Of a stretch of 16,673 nucleotides of DNA, positions 14,199-16,673 are shown piece after piece. The first letter of the stretch is position 1, and each line of letters begins with the position of its first letter. Under the pieces are notes generated by a model, which worked only from the letters and a program-made list of their open reading frames with translations, was not told where the DNA came from and made no database searches. A program made the position numbers and the translations under genes. The DNA is from Clostridiales bacterium (GTDB taxonomy: Bacteria > Bacillota > Clostridia > Oscillospirales > Oscillospiraceae), in the NCBI GenBank assembly GCA_029098065.1, contig JAQXNP010000158.1, positions 1-16,673 on the forward strand, given 5' to 3'.

Positions 14199-14849
14199 AT
14201 GTCTCGATATTCCGCTGTCATCTTTGATCTGGACGGCACACTGCTCAACACGCTGGACGATCTGGCCGACGCCGCCAATTACGCCCTGGCCCGGATGGGC
14301 TGGCCCCGGCGGACCACCGACGAGGTCCGCCGCTTCGTGGGAAACGGGGTCCGGCTGCTGATCCGCAGGGCGGCGCCGCCGGGAAGCAGCGAGGCTGATC
14401 AGGCCCGGTGCCTGGCCATCTTCAAAGAGCGCTACGCCGCCCATATGGAGGACAAGACCGCCCCTTACCCCGGCATTCCGGAGCTGCTTCTGGCCCTCCG
14501 TGACCTGGGCTGCCGGACGGCGGTGGTGTCCAACAAGTTCGACGCCGCTGTGAAGGGGCTGTGCGCCCGGTACTTCGGCGATCTGGTGGATGCCGCCGCC
14601 GGAGAGTCAGAGCAGGCCCCCAAAAAGCCCGATCCGGCCATGGTATTGCTGGCCCTGGAGAAACTGGGCATTCCGGCCCCCTCCGCCGTCTACGTGGGAG
14701 ACTCGGATGTGGACATCCAGACCGCCCGGAACGCCGGGATGGACTGCGTTTCCGTCACCTGGGGCTTCCGGGACCGGGGCTTTCTCACCGAACACGGGGC
14801 GGCGGTCTTTGCGGACACGCCGGAGGAACTGCTGACGCTGCTGTCATGA
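14199..14849 (+). CDS. gph: HAD-family phosphoglycolate phosphatase-like hydrolase
   Basis: 216 residues with all HAD motifs: motif I DLDGTL (nucleophile Asp10, acid/base Asp12), motif II VVSNK (Ser111), motif III KKPDP, and motif IV VGDSDVDIQTA. The helical cap between motifs I and II (about residues 16-85) is the C1 type of phosphoglycolate phosphatases. The likely reaction is 2-phosphoglycolate to glycolate, clearing a by-product of DNA-end repair, though many enzymes of this subgroup act on other small phosphates such as PPi. AAAGGAGGA lies 10 nt before the ATG, a very strong ribosome site. It has its own promoter and is followed by a hairpin facing the convergent symporter gene. The assignment to Gph over another HAD phosphatase is moderate. 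Confidence 0.8.
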   Translation: MSRYSAVIFDLDGTLLNTLDDLADAANYALARMGWPRRTTDEVRRFVGNGVRLLIRRAAPPGSSEADQARCLAIFKERYAAHMEDKTAPYPGIPELLLALRDLGCRTAVVSNKFDAAVKGLCARYFGDLVDAAAGESEQAPKKPDPAMVLLALEKLGIPAPSAVYVGDSDVDIQTARNAGMDCVSVTWGFRDRGFLTEHGAAVFADTPEELLTLLS

Positions 14850-14853
14850 GAGA

Positions 14854-14877
14854 CGGGCCGGTTAAATTCCCGGCCCG
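14854..14877. terminator. Hairpin between the convergent gph-like and AGCS genes
   Basis: Arms CGGGCCGG (14854-14861) and CCGGCCCG (14870-14877) with an 8-nt A/T-rich loop. Followed by CCTTCCTTATTT on the plus strand; the minus side ends in TCTCTC, a poorer U-tract. Probably ends the phosphatase transcript, less surely the opposite one. Confidence 0.65.
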
Positions 14878-14883
14878 CCTTCC

Positions 14884-16257
14884 TTATTTATGACGTTTCA
14901 GTTCCCCCTCCAGCTCCCGGCGGGCCTCCGGGAAGAGGACCGCCACCGCCATCAGGTTGGGCAGGGCCCTCAGGCCGTCGCAGATGTCCGACATAGCCCA
15001 CACCGCCGTCAGCTTCCCCACGCTGCCCAGAACCACGGTGCCCAGAAAGATGATCTGGAAGGGCCGGCGGAGCCGGCTCTCCCCCGTCAGATGGAGCAGT
15101 CCCCGCTCGCCGTAATAGCTCCACCCCAGCAGGGAGGTGAACGCAAAGAGCAGCAGGCACACCGCCACAATGAGGCTCCCCCAGGAGCCGAACACGGTGG
15201 CGAAGGCCGCCGCCGACAGAGGAGCCCCGGTCATCCCGCCGGTGACCGTGCCGCTCTGAATGGCGGCCAGCGCCGCCCCGGGGTCATAGACCCCGGAGGT
15301 CAGAATGGTGAGGGCAGTCACCGAGCACACCACGAGGGTGGCGAAGAAGACCTCAAACATCCCCCACATCCCCTCTCCCGCCGGGGAATCGGCGTCGGCG
15401 GCGGCGTGGGCCATGGCGGAGGAGCCCACCCCCGCCTCGTTGGTGAACACCCCCCGGGCCACGCCATAGCGGAGGGCCGCGGAGACCGTGTATCCCGAGG
15501 CGCCGCCCATGGCCGCCCCGGGCGTCAGGGCACAGGCGGCGATCTGACGCAGGGCGGGCAGAACATTGGCCCGGTGGGTCCAGATCACCGCCATCCCCGT
15601 CCCCAGGAAGAGCACCGCCATGGCAGGGACCAGTTTTTCGCTGACCTTCCCCACCCGGCCGATGCCGCCCAGAATCACCGCGCCGGTGGCGGCGGCGGTG
15701 GCCGCTCCCACCGCCAGCGGCTCCCAGCCCAGGGCGGCGTGGAGGGCGGCGGCGATGGAATTGGACTGCACCATGGCCCCTCCGGTGAGGGAGGACAGGA
15801 CACACCAGAGGGAAAACCATTTGGCGGCCCGCCGCCAGCCCAGCCCCCGCTCCATATACTCCATCGGTCCCCCCTCCCAACCGCCGGAGGGGGCTTTCCT
15901 TCGATATCTCACCGCCAGAGTCTTTTCGGCAAAGCTGGTCATCAGGCCCAGCAGGGCGGAGATCCACATCCAGAACACCGCCCCCGGCCCGCCGAAGAAA
16001 ATGGCGGTGGCCACTCCCGCGATAGAGCCGGTGCCGATGGTGGAGGCCAACGCGGTGGCCAGGGCCTGGAACTGGGTCAGCCCGCCGGAGGTTCTCCGCT
16101 TTTTCCGGCGGAACAGGGTACCCGCCGTGGCTTTGAGCCAGGTTTTCAGACCGAGACACTGAAAAAAACCGCTTCCGGCGGAGCACCTCAGCCCCACCAG
16201 CAGGAACAGCCCCAGCATCCAGGGCTGCCACAGGCTGTCCGCCAACCGTTCCAGCAT
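14884..16257 (-). CDS. Alanine/glycine:sodium symporter, AGCS family
   Basis: 457 residues from the ATG at 16257, chosen for GAGGTGG 8 nt upstream; the longer open frame to 16323 lacks such a site. About 11 hydrophobic helices. The family signature is at residues 74-98 (TIGTGSIAGVATAIFFGGPG then AVFWMW); most relatives have Asn where this protein has Ser78. Other hallmarks are GGWEGGPMEYMERGLG, GVFTNEAGVGSSAMAHAAA and LLGWSYYGERG. It imports alanine and/or glycine with Na+. Length is in the family range (440-540). It is convergent with the gph-like gene and probably monocistronic. A terminator-like hairpin lies 53 nt upstream, leaving little room for a promoter. The family is certain; the substrate is not. 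Confidence 0.92.
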   Translation of the reverse strand: MLERLADSLWQPWMLGLFLLVGLRCSAGSGFFQCLGLKTWLKATAGTLFRRKKRRTSGGLTQFQALATALASTIGTGSIAGVATAIFFGGPGAVFWMWISALLGLMTSFAEKTLAVRYRRKAPSGGWEGGPMEYMERGLGWRRAAKWFSLWCVLSSLTGGAMVQSNSIAAALHAALGWEPLAVGAATAAATGAVILGGIGRVGKVSEKLVPAMAVLFLGTGMAVIWTHRANVLPALRQIAACALTPGAAMGGASGYTVSAALRYGVARGVFTNEAGVGSSAMAHAAADADSPAGEGMWGMFEVFFATLVVCSVTALTILTSGVYDPGAALAAIQSGTVTGGMTGAPLSAAAFATVFGSWGSLIVAVCLLLFAFTSLLGWSYYGERGLLHLTGESRLRRPFQIIFLGTVVLGSVGKLTAVWAMSDICDGLRALPNLMAVAVLFPEARRELEGELKRHK

Positions 16258-16309
16258 GTCTACCACCTCAATAAGAGGTATGCGGCGTTCCGCCGGGACA
16301 TGCGGACAG

Positions 16310-16337
16310 AAAAAGGCGGACATCCCGGCAGATGTCC
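16310..16337 (-). terminator. Terminator-like hairpin upstream of the AGCS gene
   Basis: Arms GGACATC (16318-16324) and GATGTCC (16331-16337), followed on the minus strand by GCCTTTTTC. It could stop transcription coming from the insertion sequence or act as an attenuator in the symporter leader. The remaining gap to the symporter (16258-16309) shows no clear -10/-35 pair. Confidence 0.55.
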
Positions 16338-16388
16338 TCCCTGTCTCAGAAACACAGGCGCTCCCCGTTCATCAGGCCCCTGGCGCGG

Positions 16389-16673
16389 GGTGCTGTCAAG
16401 AATTATGCGCAAATTCGTTTGCAGGCTCTGGCTGAATGAGGTCAGCCAGCAACAGAGACGTCTTCCAGAGCCGCCTCCAAGTGCTTCATGTTCATGTACT
16501 TTTTGTTGCCCCACTGGGTGCCTGCCACATGACGCAGCCGGGCGCAGACCAGCATGAGGGCAGAGTTTCCATCCGGGAAGGTCCCCACCACACGGGTGCG
16601 TCGGCGGATCTCCCGATTCAGTCTTTCAATCACATTGTTGGTGCGGATCCGGGTCCAGTGTTCATAGGGAAAA
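16389..16673. mobile_element. IS256/Mutator-family insertion sequence, right part only
   Basis: The transposase 3' end at 16442-16673 is followed by a stretch beginning about 16389 (GGTGCTGTCAAGAATTATGC) that resembles the terminal inverted repeat of IS256-family elements. The other end, the rest of the transposase and the target-site duplication lie outside the window, so the boundary is approximate. Confidence 0.6.
16442..16673 (-). CDS. IS256-family transposase, C-terminal part (runs off the window)
   Basis: The last 76 residues are visible, entering from the right edge: HWTRIRTNNVIERLNREIRR, RRTRVVGTFPDGNSALMLV and a tail ending AALEDVSVAG. The block IRT-x-N-x-IERLNRE-x-RRR-x-V-VG-FP is the signature of Mutator-type (IS256) transposases and contains the Glu of the DDE catalytic triad. 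The two catalytic Asp residues would lie beyond the window. The visible part is intact, so the element could be active. It stops at 16442, about 50 nt before the putative element end. Confidence 0.88.
   Translation of the reverse strand, partial: FPYEHWTRIRTNNVIERLNREIRRRTRVVGTFPDGNSALMLVCARLRHVAGTQWGNKKYMNMKHLEAALEDVSVAG

Noticed and set aside
14890..16557. Very long plus-strand open frame (about 555 residues) opposite the AGCS gene
   Set aside because: Composition is His/Gly/Pro/Arg-rich with no domain or ribosome site. It is the antisense shadow of a GC-rich gene with clear family motifs.

Overview
The window reads as chromosomal DNA of a GC-rich Gram-positive gut anaerobe, probably an Oscillospiraceae/Clostridia member of the Flavonifractor-Lawsonibacter-Pseudoflavonifractor kind. 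This is inferred from the GC-rich coding style, the purine-rich Shine-Dalgarno sites, a Hanks-type kinase paired with a zinc-ribbon protein, DUF4330 next to CsaB, and AGCS/BrnQ/PiT transporters. No species can be named from the sequence alone.

Layout from left to right. (1) 1-2333: a decayed two-gene locus, with a Ser/Thr-kinase-like pseudogene (frameshift, nonsense codon, non-standard start) and a membrane-anchored zinc-ribbon/beta-helix protein that has lost one zinc-ligand cysteine. (2) 2439-3859: fetA-fetB, an ATP-driven iron exporter, overlapping by 4 nt. (3) 4136-6917: a compact A/T-richer islet on the minus strand. It holds a MuF-domain polymorphic toxin, its small cognate immunity gene, a frameshifted orphan toxin tip and a second immunity gene about 52% identical to the first. 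The islet lies between a complete tRNA-Ala(GGC) gene and a 59-nt copy of that tRNA's 3' part, within a 61-bp perfect direct repeat. This is the footprint of site-specific integration into a tRNA gene, but no integrase is present. (4) 7212-9081: brnQ (branched-chain amino acid uptake), convergent with a PAP2-family phosphatase; the two share a terminator hairpin that contains both stop codons. (5) 9149-13169: a cell-envelope cluster. DUF4330 is divergent from a GT4-CsaB fusion (glycosyltransferase plus polysaccharide pyruvyl transferase), which overlaps a second glycosyltransferase-like gene. (6) 13228-16257: a PiT phosphate transporter whose start codon follows directly on an intrinsic terminator, a phosphoglycolate-phosphatase-like HAD enzyme, and a convergent AGCS amino-acid:sodium symporter. 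(7) 16389-16673: the 3' end of an IS256/Mutator-family insertion sequence running off the window.

The most interesting part is the tRNA-flanked MuF toxin islet. It combines the polymorphic-toxin logic of an active tip, an immunity gene and a displaced old tip with its own immunity gene. The attachment-site structure suggests either a minimal non-autonomous element or the last remnant of a prophage. The CsaB cluster probably makes and pyruvylates a secondary wall polysaccharide that could anchor SLH-domain surface proteins.
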